DNA of 64,000 nt from JBFLVT01 sp036804525. GTDB lineage: Bacteria > Bacillota > Desulfotomaculia > Desulfotomaculales > JASEER01. Location of the stretch: the NCBI GenBank assembly GCA_036804525.1, contig DAIRSE010000003.1:1-64000 (forward strand), read 5' to 3'. The notes beneath the pieces are model-generated. The model was not told where the DNA came from and searched no databases. It saw only the letters and a list, made by a program, of their open reading frames with translations. Below are positions 27,180 to 36,276 of the stretch, piece after piece (the stretch's first letter is position 1; every line of letters starts with the position of its first letter). The position numbers and the translations under genes are program-made.

Positions 27180-28002
27180 ACTCCTTTCTATTGCGACCGA
27201 TGCGGTCGATAAAGTGCAGCACGCGGTTCTTGGCGATTACCTCGGTTAAAGAATATCGCTCCGTAAAAAGGTGAAACACAACCAGCGCCAGAAGGACCAC
27301 GACACGGGTAGGCACGTCCAGGACCCATACGGCTGTCAGTCCCAGTGTCGCGCCAAGGACATTGGAACCGGTATCCCCCATCATGGCCTGGGCACGCAAG
27401 TCGGCGGGAAGATAAACCAGCAGGGTCCCGGTTACCACAGCTAAAAAGATCAACAGGTTGTTGCCCCACGCCGCCGCAGTCAACAAACCCGCGCCAAGCA
27501 GGAAACCCTTGCCGGCCCTTCCCGGGCGCAGGTCGAGAAGGTTCAGCGTATTGGCCGCCAGGGCAATGATTAACGTGTTGAGGAACACCTCCCGCAAAGG
27601 TGCTGTACTGACAGCGGCCAGGAAGGCGATAACCAGCCCGCCCAGCGCTTTGAGCGCACCCGTGGTCAGTTCCCCCTTGAACAAGCAGCGAAAATGCCCC
27701 TTGAGGCCGGAGGCCGCACGTGAACCAAAGACATCGTCAATCAAACCCAACAGACACATTGTCGCGCTGACGAGCAGGAAAACGACGACGAAGATCTGGA
27801 ACTTCCTGGTGTCCATCAGCAGGTAGGTGATGGCAAAGGCCATGGCAGGGACGATAAAAAAAAGCAGGCCCATACCCATGGGTATGGAATCTCCGCGGTA
27901 ATTTGATCGCTTGAACTGGGCTCTTTCCGCCAAATCCTTAACGAACGGGAGAAGGACATAGCCTAGTATCATCCCGAGGACAAAGAAAAGGAGAATAACC
28001 AT
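27166..28002 (-). CDS. MraY/WecA-like phospho-sugar transferase (glycosyltransferase family 4)
   Basis: Polytopic membrane protein of 278 residues. GLIDDVFGSR matches the cytoplasmic DDxxD-type catalytic loop of UDP-GlcNAc/MurNAc-pentapeptide phosphotransferases and NTLNLLDLRPGR the NxxNxxD-like loop. It would load a sugar phosphate onto polyprenyl phosphate. The chain is shorter than MraY and substrate is unknown. ATG at 28002 follows AGGTG by seven bases. It forms a cluster with a GT2 enzyme and steAB, suggesting envelope or spore-coat polysaccharide. Confidence 0.85.
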   Translation of the reverse strand: MVILLFFVLGMILGYVLLPFVKDLAERAQFKRSNYRGDSIPMGMGLLFFIVPAMAFAITYLLMDTRKFQIFVVVFLLVSATMCLLGLIDDVFGSRAASGLKGHFRCLFKGELTTGALKALGGLVIAFLAAVSTAPLREVFLNTLIIALAANTLNLLDLRPGRAGKGFLLGAGLLTAAAWGNNLLIFLAVVTGTLLVYLPADLRAQAMMGDTGSNVLGATLGLTAVWVLDVPTRVVVLLALVVFHLFTERYSLTEVIAKNRVLHFIDRIGRNRKEFDDK

Positions 28003-28036
28003 TCCATCACACCTGAAAAGGAAATCTGAGGCTGGT

Positions 28037-28729
28037 TTATCTAATTCTCGCCGGGTTCCGGCTTCCAAGACATTTCAAGAGGGTAAAAGCGATATCGCGA
28101 AACTGCCTGCCCCGGTGTATAAATCCCTTCAGATCACGCCCGGTTTCCCGGTGCCCCATCAACACAGGAACCTCCAGGATGCGAAAACCGGCACGGGCAG
28201 CAGCGATGGTCATCCCCACCTCCACTCCGTATCCCCCTGCCACAGGAAACACGTAAGGCAGGACTTCTCTCTTAAGAGCCCGCTGCCCGGAAATGGGGCT
28301 CTGCATTTTCAAGCCTGTGCAATAATAAATGCCTCCGGCGGCCAGGCCTTTAACGACCCCAAAACCGCCCCTGCGCCTGGGGGGAGGGAAACGGGCAATC
28401 GTCATGTCCGCTTCCCCATCCAGTATAGGCCGGATCAGCTTACGGGCCTCGGCGGCAGTTGCTCCCAGGTCGCCGTCAAGAAAAACGATAATTTCCGCCG
28501 ACGCTGCTTTTATTCCCCGGTTAAGAGCGGCCCCTTTGCCGCTGTTCCCGGGCATATTCAGCACCCGGGCGCCGGCCTGCCGTGCTTCTTTTTCCGTCGC
28601 GTCCGCCGAACCGTCGTTAACGACAATCACCTCGGCGACTTCCGGAATACTGCGAACGGCGCGAACGGTAGCACCGATGCGACCTTCTTCATTATAGGCG
28701 GGGATAATCACGCTTACCTTCATCGCCAT
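28037..28729 (-). CDS. Glycosyltransferase family 2
   Basis: About 230 residues with a GT-A fold: VSVIIPAYNEE at the start, VVNDGSADAT and the DxD-like FLDGDLGA. Resembles dolichyl/undecaprenyl-phosphate sugar transferases but has no evident membrane helix. The start shares a base with the steB stop (TGATG); ATG at 28723 is an alternative. Acceptor and donor are not identifiable. Confidence 0.88.
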   Translation of the reverse strand: MAMKVSVIIPAYNEEGRIGATVRAVRSIPEVAEVIVVNDGSADATEKEARQAGARVLNMPGNSGKGAALNRGIKAASAEIIVFLDGDLGATAAEARKLIRPILDGEADMTIARFPPPRRRGGFGVVKGLAAGGIYYCTGLKMQSPISGQRALKREVLPYVFPVAGGYGVEVGMTIAAARAGFRILEVPVLMGHRETGRDLKGFIHRGRQFRDIAFTLLKCLGSRNPARIR

Positions 28730-29598
28730 CACTCATTGAAGGCCGGGATAAGGCGATCTGCCGTTTCCTTAACACCGTAATCGCCCGGTTTCCCGGACAT
28801 AGCCATAACCAGAGCGAACTGCCCTGCCACCATGTCGATATTGTCAACAGTCGCCTTACAACGGCGCTGGTATTCCTTCATGTAGGAATTGGTGACCGCA
28901 CTCTCCTCTACGCCATAAACAGGAATTCTATGGTCAACAAAATAGTGGATCATCGTCATATCCACATCCGCGATAATGCTCCTGTCCTTATCGTAACCTC
29001 CGCCGACCATAACCACACTGTCAACAGGCACCCCGTATTCACCGATAACGTTAATCAGTTCTTCTTGTTCAAGGTACCCTACCAGCGGTGTTTTGCCCCC
29101 TACTATGGCCTGGGCCAGTGCAGAGGCCGTCCGCCGTACCAGCTTCGTGTCACTGGCATCCTGCCATCCGGTAATGCCCAGCAGTTCCCCTTTCCGCTCA
29201 GCAACGGCCAACCCGTTTGTGATCGTGGTTACCGAGGTGATCTTGGCGCCGGCCATCTCTAAAACCGGCTTGAGGTCTACCGTAGGCGGAAAGGGGCTGG
29301 CTTCGATAATCGCTACTTTCCGACCTTCCAGACGCCCGGTGATCAGGAAAGGCAGAATATCCTTGGTAAACTGTTTCTGCAGCTGTGTTTCCGTCTCCAG
29401 AGCGGCCAGCCGCTCGCGGGTCAACGCATTCTCTTGCCGCAATTCCGTCAAGTGTTTCTCAAGCCTTTCGGCAAGCTGCTGCTGCTGGTTGGAAAGGGTG
29501 CCGCTGCCGATGATCATACTCCCTACCAGAATACCGATACCCAAAGCCAGGAAGACGGCAACAATGGAAACAATGTGATAGCGGATGTTGATAATCAC
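28729..29598 (-). CDS. SteB/MctB-like membrane protein
   Basis: A 289-residue protein of the DUF3186 family. One N-terminal membrane helix (IVSIVAVFLALGIGILVGSMIIG) is followed by a coiled coil (QQQLAERLEKHLTELRQ) and a soluble extracytoplasmic domain. Relatives are called SteB (cell separation in Corynebacterium) or MctB (copper homeostasis in Mycobacterium); no metal-binding cluster is visible, so SteB-like is the safer label. It lies 11 bases after steA. Confidence 0.85.
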   Translation of the reverse strand: MIINIRYHIVSIVAVFLALGIGILVGSMIIGSGTLSNQQQQLAERLEKHLTELRQENALTRERLAALETETQLQKQFTKDILPFLITGRLEGRKVAIIEASPFPPTVDLKPVLEMAGAKITSVTTITNGLAVAERKGELLGITGWQDASDTKLVRRTASALAQAIVGGKTPLVGYLEQEELINVIGEYGVPVDSVVMVGGGYDKDRSIIADVDMTMIHYFVDHRIPVYGVEESAVTNSYMKEYQRRCKATVDNIDMVAGQFALVMAMSGKPGDYGVKETADRLIPAFNE

Positions 29599-29609
29599 GG
29601 TCTTCTACC

Positions 29610-30734
29610 TCAAATACCTAGTAGTACTCTAACCTGGATATAAAGCAAATGTAAAAGGTCTCTCGTTGTAGGGTACAGCATCATTACGATAGCTACCGGA
29701 ATCAAAGCCGCCAGGAATATCGGCGCCAGATAGCGAGGGCGAAGAGGACTCCGGTATAACTGGGACACGCCCTTGGCGTCGACGAGGATCGATCCCACTT
29801 TTAACCTGACAAGAAATGTGGAAGCCATGCCCTTGCGCCCTTTTTCTAAAAAGTCTAGCATATTGGAATGCGTTCCGACAGCTACGATCAGACTGGCCCC
29901 TTTCTCATAGGCCAGGAGCATGGCGATATCCTCACTGGTTCCCGGAGAAGCGAAAGTCTTGGCCTTCAATCCCAGGGCTTGTACCCTGGCCAAGCCGGGT
30001 GCCTGTCCATTAGGATAAGCATGCACGATGATCTCGCCGGCCTGGCTGAGGGCGCGGTCGCTGACACTGTCCATATCGCCGATAACGATATCCGGTTTAA
30101 GGCCGAACTCAAGTATAGCGTCCGCCCCGCCGTCAACACCGATCAGGATCGGTTTCACCTCGCGGATATATAACTCAATGGCCAGGAGGTCCTCCCGGTA
30201 ATTGTCGCCGCGCACAACAACCAGGGCATGGCGGCCTTTAAACTCAACGTTTACCGAAGGCGTATCGAGGTGCCCGGCGACAAGACTGACCTCCTGCTTA
30301 GCGTAGGTTAACGTATTGTCCACGAAACGCTCAAACACCTGATTCATTTTGGCCCGGGCCTTCTCCAGGCCTTCCTCGATCCGGTCCGGAGTCAGAAGCG
30401 TGCCCGATCCTATGCGCACTCCGCGCTTATAGATCCGGTCTTCAATGATCTCCAGTTCGTCCTCTTCCTGGACACGCTCAAAAATTTCGAGCCCGACCTC
30501 GTCGATGATCGGAATACCTGCATCGGTAATGATTTTAGGCCCGCTGTTGGGATAATCGTCGCTAATTGAACGGCAAGCGTTGATTACTGCCTTGGTTCTT
30601 GTGGAAACCAGGCCTTCCGCAGCAAGTTTATCTATCCCTTCATGGGCGATAATGGCAATTTCACCCGGGTTTAAGCGTTTGACCAGGTTTTTCGTTTTTC
30701 GGTCCAGCCTGGCCACGCCTCGAATAATGGCCAC
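29610..30734 (-). CDS. steA: SteA-like protein (thiamin pyrophosphokinase-like domain)
   Basis: 374 residues. The N-terminal region contains RGVARLDRKTKNLVKRLNP and the central domain GDMDSVSDRAL, a thiamin-pyrophosphokinase-like fold; a C-terminal membrane helix (FLAALIPVAIVMML) anchors it. In Corynebacterium SteA/SteB act in septal peptidoglycan splitting and envelope integrity; by position after spo0A it may act at the sporulation septum or coat, which is inference. GTG at 30734 has GAGGG upstream. First gene after promoter 30782-30811. Confidence 0.88.
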   Translation of the reverse strand: MAIIRGVARLDRKTKNLVKRLNPGEIAIIAHEGIDKLAAEGLVSTRTKAVINACRSISDDYPNSGPKIITDAGIPIIDEVGLEIFERVQEEDELEIIEDRIYKRGVRIGSGTLLTPDRIEEGLEKARAKMNQVFERFVDNTLTYAKQEVSLVAGHLDTPSVNVEFKGRHALVVVRGDNYREDLLAIELYIREVKPILIGVDGGADAILEFGLKPDIVIGDMDSVSDRALSQAGEIIVHAYPNGQAPGLARVQALGLKAKTFASPGTSEDIAMLLAYEKGASLIVAVGTHSNMLDFLEKGRKGMASTFLVRLKVGSILVDAKGVSQLYRSPLRPRYLAPIFLAALIPVAIVMMLYPTTRDLLHLLYIQVRVLLGI

Positions 30735-30781
30735 AATTTTCCCTCTTCCAAAATATTTTCAGGGCTTCCACTTATCAACCT

Positions 30782-30811
30782 AGTATAGTATTCTTAAACA
30801 ATTCAAATCAA
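30782..30811 (-). promoter_or_regulatory. Promoter of the steA-to-aminotransferase run
   Basis: TTGATT (30811-30806) and TATACT (30787-30782) with an 18-base spacer, about 48 bases upstream of steA and just after the spo0A terminator. Confidence 0.65.
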
Positions 30812-30836
30812 TAATAGGGTAACCAAATACGCGTAA

Positions 30837-30866
30837 TTAAAAAAGCCCGAAGCAGCGCTTCGGGCT
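30837..30866 (-). terminator. spo0A terminator
   Basis: A perfect 10-bp stem (AGCCCGAAGC, 3-base loop, GCTTCGGGCT) followed by a run of U in the leftward transcript, 15 bases after the spo0A stop. Textbook intrinsic terminator. Confidence 0.95.
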
Positions 30867-30880
30867 CTTGACTCAGTGCT

Positions 30881-31648
30881 TTAGCTTACTTTGGCTTCAA
30901 TTCGTAATTTATCAGCGATCATAGCGATAAATTCGGAGTTGGTAGGTTTACCGCGTTCCAGATTGATGGTGTAGCCAAAGAATTTATTCATCATTTCTAC
31001 ATTCCCGCGATCCCATGCCAGCTCAATGGCGTGCCGGATGGCCCGTTCTACCCGGCTGGGGGTGGTATGATACTTTTGCGCAATCATCGGATAAAGTTCT
31101 TTGGTGACCGCTCCCAGGAGATTAATCTCGTTGATGACCATCAAGATGGCATCCCGTAAATAATGGTAACCTTTAATATGCGCCGGGACGCCCATTTCAT
31201 GAATGATGTTGGTTACAGCCACATCAAGGTTGCGCTCTTTGACCGCCGAAACATAAGGCTGTACCTTGACCCCGTCGGCCAACTGCCTGATACGGGTTCC
31301 TAGGACCGCAAAATCAAACGGCTTCAGGACGTAATAGTCCGCACCCAGTTCAACGGCCCTTTGCGTAATGTTTTCTTGGCCGAAGGCGGTCAACATAATG
31401 ATCTTGGGCCGGTGACTAACGAGACCTGAAGCCAGCTTCTCCAGAACACCGATTCCATCCAGGTGAGGCATAATGATATCCAGGATGACGACATCGGGTT
31501 TCTCCTGTTCAATCATATCCAGAGCTTCCATACCGTTAAAAGCGACACCTACCAGTTCGAAACCGTCTTGCTGCTGGAGGAACTCTTTTAATGTCTCACA
31601 GAAATCCCTGTTGTCGTCAGCGATTAATATACGGGTTTTGTTAGGCAT
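30881..31648 (-). CDS. spo0A: Sporulation master regulator Spo0A
   Basis: 255 residues. The receiver domain (1-120) has the acidic pocket IADDNRD, phospho-acceptor aspartate in VVILDIIMP and lysine in VLKPFD. The C-terminal DNA-binding domain contains HTTPSRVERAIRHAIE and GKPTNSEFIAMIADKL, unique to Spo0A. Phosphorylated Spo0A starts sporulation. ATG at 31648 follows a GGGGGCGGAG ribosome-binding site. The spoIVB-spo0A order is the classic one, here separated by 142 bases that probably hold a separate promoter. Confidence 0.98.
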   Translation of the reverse strand: MPNKTRILIADDNRDFCETLKEFLQQQDGFELVGVAFNGMEALDMIEQEKPDVVILDIIMPHLDGIGVLEKLASGLVSHRPKIIMLTAFGQENITQRAVELGADYYVLKPFDFAVLGTRIRQLADGVKVQPYVSAVKERNLDVAVTNIIHEMGVPAHIKGYHYLRDAILMVINEINLLGAVTKELYPMIAQKYHTTPSRVERAIRHAIELAWDRGNVEMMNKFFGYTINLERGKPTNSEFIAMIADKLRIEAKVS

Positions 31649-31790
31649 TTTGTTTTCTCCGCCCCCACATTATCTATTTCTGTGCTAATTGTTTTCGCTG
31701 GCAGGTAAAAAGTTCCTGCTTAGGGGCGGAAAATTTTTCTAATTTTTAATTTTGCGCATTTTTGAGAGATTACGACCAAATGTTGCCTTT

Positions 31791-33098
31791 TTACGCAGCA
31801 TTCCTGTCTTGTTCGTCAGATGGCGCCTCCAAAAGACCGCATTCGTCAAGCATCCATTCTGCGGGCACGCCGTAACCACGGGTAGGATTGTTGATGAAAA
31901 CGTGCGTCACCGCACCAACAAACCTGCCGTTTTGAATGATCGGGCTCCCGCTCATACCTTGAACTATCCCTCCCGACCTCTCAAGCAAACGCTGATCTGT
32001 AATCCTGATCAGCAACCCGCGGCCGTCCCGTCTTCCCTCGTGACGAATGCGCTCGATTTCGATGTCGAAGCTCTCTACTTTCCGTCCATCGATAACCGTC
32101 AGCATTTGGGCCGGACCGCACTTAACCTGGTTGACCAGCGCGATCGGTATGGCCTGGCGATAAATCCCGGTTTCGGGGGGGTCAAGCAACAGCCCGAATA
32201 TGCCGAAAGCCGAGTTCTTGTTGATAGTGCCGCTGATCCCGCTGTCAGGGACAAAGGTGCCTACCTTTTCCCCAGGCTGACCCCTTCTGCCGGGGCGAAT
32301 GTCCTGGATGAAAGCCTCGACAATTTTTCCATTCGCTAATTGAATAGCTTGCGCTGTTTGCGCATCAGCGATAACGTGGCCAAGCGCGCCGTAAGACTTT
32401 GTCAAAGGATCGTAAAAAGTCAGCGTTCCTACGCCGGCTGTACGGTCACGGACCAGCAGGCCGATCCGGTAACGGCCCGTTTCGCTGCAGCGCACCGGTT
32501 TCAAGCTGGTCTTATAGACCCGGTCACGCCGCTTAAGTTCCATTTCCAGGAACTGCCCTTTTTGTCCAGCGTCATCAACAAGGGAGCGTACGTCCGATTC
32601 GCTGATTACCTGATGACCGTTAATTTTCAATATCACATCGCCGACCTTGATACCTGCTTCTTTTGCCGGCATCCTTTCATCGCCTTTTTCATCGACGACA
32701 GGGGCCTGCCCGACAATCATCACGCCCTGGGCGTGCACGAGGATGCCGATGGCCTGCCCGCCGGGAATGACTTTAACTTGGGGCAGGGCCGTGACAGTCA
32801 TATACCGTAATGGAATTAAATCAAAAAGTCGCATGCTTGCTTCAAATTTTCCGGTACCGCGTACGATGGGCCTTCCCTCGGCATCCGTCGATAGAAATTC
32901 GGGATGATCAGTACGGAATACAATATTATTACGTATGCTTTGCGGTATATTGAGGGATGATGTTAATGACTCACCGCTGATAACCTGGTGTTGCGTTGGG
33001 AGAGTAAATACTCCCCTGCCGGATTGTGAAAAGCAGCCGCAAAGCGTTAGCATAGCAAAAAAAATAAACACAATCTTCCTAAAAGATAAACAAGGCAT
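31791..33098 (-). CDS. spoIVB: SpoIVB serine peptidase (sigma-K checkpoint)
   Basis: 435 residues. A hydrophobic N-terminal segment with a possible lipobox (LCGC), a PDZ domain (about 120-200; EAGIKVGDVILKINGH), and the S55 peptidase with catalytic His in YGALGHVIAD and Ser in GMSGSPII. Made in the forespore, it crosses the inner forespore membrane and triggers pro-sigma-K processing. ATG at 33098 is set by AAGGGGGG eight bases upstream; both lie in a perfect hairpin (33094-33130). Confidence 0.97.
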   Translation of the reverse strand: MPCLSFRKIVFIFFAMLTLCGCFSQSGRGVFTLPTQHQVISGESLTSSLNIPQSIRNNIVFRTDHPEFLSTDAEGRPIVRGTGKFEASMRLFDLIPLRYMTVTALPQVKVIPGGQAIGILVHAQGVMIVGQAPVVDEKGDERMPAKEAGIKVGDVILKINGHQVISESDVRSLVDDAGQKGQFLEMELKRRDRVYKTSLKPVRCSETGRYRIGLLVRDRTAGVGTLTFYDPLTKSYGALGHVIADAQTAQAIQLANGKIVEAFIQDIRPGRRGQPGEKVGTFVPDSGISGTINKNSAFGIFGLLLDPPETGIYRQAIPIALVNQVKCGPAQMLTVIDGRKVESFDIEIERIRHEGRRDGRGLLIRITDQRLLERSGGIVQGMSGSPIIQNGRFVGAVTHVFINNPTRGYGVPAEWMLDECGLLEAPSDEQDRNAA

Positions 33099-33130
33099 TC
33101 TGAGTTCCCCCCTTCTGAACTCAGAATGCC
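33094..33130 (-). promoter_or_regulatory. Hairpin enclosing the spoIVB ribosome-binding site and start codon
   Basis: Perfect 14-bp inverted repeat (33130-33117 with 33107-33094) with a 9-base loop. In the mRNA the loop is AGAAGGGGG, the Shine-Dalgarno, and the AUG (33098-33096) is inside the 3' arm. The stem is followed by the U-rich UUGUUUAUCUUUU, so it could also work as a terminator of ligA read-through. Confidence 0.8.
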
Positions 33131-33195
33131 CTTCTTAACATTTTTTTATGTCAGGTAAAAATTCTTACGATAGGGCGATGTTTTTGCGCTTCCTT

Positions 33196-35202
33196 TTAAT
33201 GATTTAATATTAAACGCTGAAACTCATTTTCATCTAGTACTTTAACGCCGAGTTCCTGAGCTTTTTGCAGTTTTGAACCGGGATTTTCGCCCACAATTAC
33301 AAAATCGGTCTTCTTGCTGACATTTGAGGCAACTTTTCCTCCAAGAGATTCAATGATCTCTGTTGCTTCCTGTCTCGTCATTCCAGCAAGCGTACCCGTA
33401 AGAACAAAGGTCTTGCCTGACAAGGGAAGGTCCTGCGCTTCAGCGGGTGCCTGCCGGCGGGTGTTGACACCGGCCTCGATAAGTTTTTCAATAACCCTTC
33501 TATTTTGCACACGGCTGAAAAACTTCGTTATAGACTCGGCAATCTTGGGACCGATTTCAGGAATGACTGTCAGTTCTTCAACACTGGCTGCCATAAGCCG
33601 TTCCAGGGAAAGAAAGTGACTGGCCAGGGTCTTGGCCGCTTTTTCGCCGACATGCCTGATGCCAAGCCCGAAAATGAGGCGCCAGAGATCGTTCTCCTTG
33701 CTCTTGGCAATTGCTTCGTAAATCTTGCGGGCCGATTTCGCGCCCATGCGGTCCAGAGAAGCCAGGTCCTCAACGGTCAACCGGTAAAGATCGGCGACAT
33801 CGCGGACCATTTCCCGCTCCAGCAGCTGATCGATAAGGGCGGGGCCAGCGCCCATGATGTCCATGCCGTTGCGCGAAACGAAATGCAGCAGGCTTTCGCG
33901 CAGCCTCGCCGGACAAGCAATGTTGGGACACCGCCGGGCCGCTTCCCCTTCCAACCGCACCACGCCCGTTCCGCAGACAGGGCAGATGTCCGGCATCCGA
34001 AAAACGATTTCGCCGCCGCTGCGTTTTTCGGGCAGGGAACGCACGATCTCGGGAATCACCTCTCCCGCCTTGTGGACGATAACCCTGTCGCCGATGCGGA
34101 TATCACGCTCGCGAATAATGTCCTCGTTGTGCAGGCTGGCCTTGCTGACCGTCGTCCCGGCAAGGCGGACCGGGGTCAGGAGAGCGGTCGGCGTTAAGAC
34201 GCCTGTCCTGCCGACACGGATGATGATGTCTTCCACCGTCGTCTCGGCCTGCTCGGCTGGAAACTTGTAGGCCACAGCCCACCGGGGGCTTTTCAGGGTG
34301 GCGCCCAGTTGTTCTTGCTGGGCTAGGGAATCAACCTTGATAACCATCCCGTCTATGGCATACGGCAACTCGAAACGTTTTTCTTCCCATTCCTTGCAGT
34401 AGGCCAGGGTATCTTCAAGTGAGGTAAAACGGCGGACGTGCTCGTTAACGTGGAAACCGAGTTCAGCCAGCCACGCCAATACCTTGGCGTGCGTCTCCGG
34501 GGCCGTGCCCTCGTGATAGCCCACGCCGTACACGTAGATATCCAGCTGGCGGTGCGCGGTAACCTTCGGGTCAAGCTGGCGCAGCGACCCGGCGGCCGCG
34601 TTCCGCGGGTTCGCAAACAGGGGCTGCCCGGCCTCCTCGCGCCGCTCGTTTAAACGGGCGAAGGACTCCTTGGGCATGAAAACCTCCCCGCGGACCTCCA
34701 GCAAGCCGGAAACGGGCCGGCGCAGGCGCAGCGGGATCGTCCGGATGGTCTTCAAATTGGGGGAAATGTCCTCGCCCGTTTCCCCGTCGCCGCGCGTAGC
34801 TCCCCTGACAAAAACCCCGTCCTCGTACTGGAGAGAAACAGCCAAGCCATCAACCTTAAGTTCAACCACATAGGCGATCTCCTGGCCCTGAAGAGAGGTC
34901 TCGACGCGCCGCCCAAACTCGGCCAGTTCCCGGGCATCAAAGACGTTGGTCAGGCTGAGCATCGGCACTACGTGCCTGATGGTGGCGAAGCCTTCCCGGG
35001 GTTTTCCGCCTACCCGCTGGGACGGCGAATCGGGCGTGACCAACTCCGGCCACTGTTCCTCCAGGACGATCAGCTCGCGCATCAGCTCGTCGAATTCAGC
35101 GTCAGTGATCTCCGGGTCGTCCAGGACGTAGTACCTGTAGTTGTGATACTCGATGAGTTCCCGCAGTTTCTCGATACGCTGCCGGGCCTGCTCAATATCC
35201 AA
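33196..35202 (-). CDS. ligA: NAD-dependent DNA ligase
   Basis: Seals nicks in replication and repair using NAD; 668 residues, normal. Ia domain at the N-terminus (YHNYRYYVLDDPEITDAEFD), adenylation motif ELKVDGLA, OB fold, zinc finger (CPVCGTG and CPNIACP), helix-hairpin-helix repeats and a C-terminal BRCT domain (GKTFVLTGTLAGMTRQEA). TTG at 35202 follows GGGGGTG by seven bases. Confidence 0.97.
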   Translation of the reverse strand: MDIEQARQRIEKLRELIEYHNYRYYVLDDPEITDAEFDELMRELIVLEEQWPELVTPDSPSQRVGGKPREGFATIRHVVPMLSLTNVFDARELAEFGRRVETSLQGQEIAYVVELKVDGLAVSLQYEDGVFVRGATRGDGETGEDISPNLKTIRTIPLRLRRPVSGLLEVRGEVFMPKESFARLNERREEAGQPLFANPRNAAAGSLRQLDPKVTAHRQLDIYVYGVGYHEGTAPETHAKVLAWLAELGFHVNEHVRRFTSLEDTLAYCKEWEEKRFELPYAIDGMVIKVDSLAQQEQLGATLKSPRWAVAYKFPAEQAETTVEDIIIRVGRTGVLTPTALLTPVRLAGTTVSKASLHNEDIIRERDIRIGDRVIVHKAGEVIPEIVRSLPEKRSGGEIVFRMPDICPVCGTGVVRLEGEAARRCPNIACPARLRESLLHFVSRNGMDIMGAGPALIDQLLEREMVRDVADLYRLTVEDLASLDRMGAKSARKIYEAIAKSKENDLWRLIFGLGIRHVGEKAAKTLASHFLSLERLMAASVEELTVIPEIGPKIAESITKFFSRVQNRRVIEKLIEAGVNTRRQAPAEAQDLPLSGKTFVLTGTLAGMTRQEATEIIESLGGKVASNVSKKTDFVIVGENPGSKLQKAQELGVKVLDENEFQRLILNH

Positions 35203-35304
35203 GATCCCACACCCCCAAAATGCCCAGCGCTGGATTGGCACTTATCCGAATGCAAAATGCAAGTTTTTGAAACCGACGATGTACGACAACCCCGAGGTTT
35301 TCTC

Positions 35305-35381
35305 GGACGACGGACAACGGATCACGGACGACGGCTGGTTTTACCCCGTACGACGTATGACATATAACGTACAACGATTAC
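35305..35381. repeat. Two heptamer arrays between amj and ligA
   Basis: 35305-35339 holds five units of the GGACGAC/GGACAAC kind; 35347-35381 five units of the CGTACGA/CGTATGA kind. The two are in different register (7-base gap). The second contains the amj stop codon (35378-35380). Confidence 0.78.
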
Positions 35382-36247
35382 GGCGCTATCCAAACTGCTA
35401 CTGTCTTAATTAGTTCCGCCGCGGGAAGCAACAGCGCCTGTGCAAATATTGTTCCCAAAAAGCGTGTACCTGTAAGGTAAACGACCATGGTCTGAACATC
35501 TTTCTCCGGGCGCACTCCCCGGACAGCCTGGTCAGTGATGCGCGCCGCCGTCGGGTCAACCACGGTGGCGATAAGTACCGTCGCAATGCCGTTGACAATC
35601 CCGGAAAGCAAGATAGCTGTCCCGCGGAACTCGGGAAAGAGCGCCCCGGCATACAGGGCCGACAACACGCCGATTGTATAGATCCCGGTTACAACAACGT
35701 TCAGCAGGAGGAAGGTCGCCGGGATGCGCCTGCGTTCCCGGGCCGTACCCCGCAGCAGCAGTACCGGCCGCGGAAGCTGTACCTGCCTTAAAAAGCGTAA
35801 GGTCCGGCGCGGGGAAAAAACAGCGGCGGCAAGCATGCGGGGCACCGAACCAACCTCGTCAAAAAAGAGCACCGCCCGGGACAAAATACGTACGAAAGGC
35901 GGGATCAAGATGCCGCCCGCCAGCGTCCCCAAAGAGGCAGCCGCAATCACGCTGCGGAGGTCCGCAGCGAGACTTTGCAGTCCCTGCTGGTAAACCGGGT
36001 TGCTGAAAACGTTTCCCCCCGGAGAGCTTGTACGCAGCGCGGTGTTAATAACCTGCTCCACTATCGACGAGAGCAGCGGAGCCTGGACCATGTTCGCCCC
36101 GCTGGCGATTAAAAAGACAATATTAAAAAGCGAAATAGCGGTAGCCAGGCGCTGCGTGCGTACGCCGACCAGACGTACGCCGTAGGCCATGGTGTTGATG
36201 GCGTGAATCAGGGCCGTTAGGACAGCTACCAGCAGTAAACGTTCCAT
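35378..36247 (-). CDS. amj: Lipid II flippase Amj
   Basis: A 289-residue polytopic membrane protein (family formerly DUF2837/YdaH). The N-terminus LIHAINTMAYGVRLVGVRT, SGANMVQAPLL and the C-terminal part with at least six hydrophobic segments match Bacillus Amj, the alternate flippase for the peptidoglycan precursor. ATG at 36247. It lies between pcrA and ligA with no obvious operon partner for cell-wall synthesis. Confidence 0.88.
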   Translation of the reverse strand: MERLLLVAVLTALIHAINTMAYGVRLVGVRTQRLATAISLFNIVFLIASGANMVQAPLLSSIVEQVINTALRTSSPGGNVFSNPVYQQGLQSLAADLRSVIAAASLGTLAGGILIPPFVRILSRAVLFFDEVGSVPRMLAAAVFSPRRTLRFLRQVQLPRPVLLLRGTARERRRIPATFLLLNVVVTGIYTIGVLSALYAGALFPEFRGTAILLSGIVNGIATVLIATVVDPTAARITDQAVRGVRPEKDVQTMVVYLTGTRFLGTIFAQALLLPAAELIKTVAVWIAP

Positions 36248-36276
36248 CGGCTTACATTGTTGCCTCCCACTTGATA

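Noticed and set aside
28729..29598. Copper transporter (MctB) function
   Set aside because: Only the family resemblance supports it; no metal-binding cluster is seen, and context with steA favours SteB.
31649..31790. Sigma-H promoter and 0A boxes upstream of spo0A
   Set aside because: AGGAACT with a GAAAA stretch is only a weak match and no TGTCGAA box was found.
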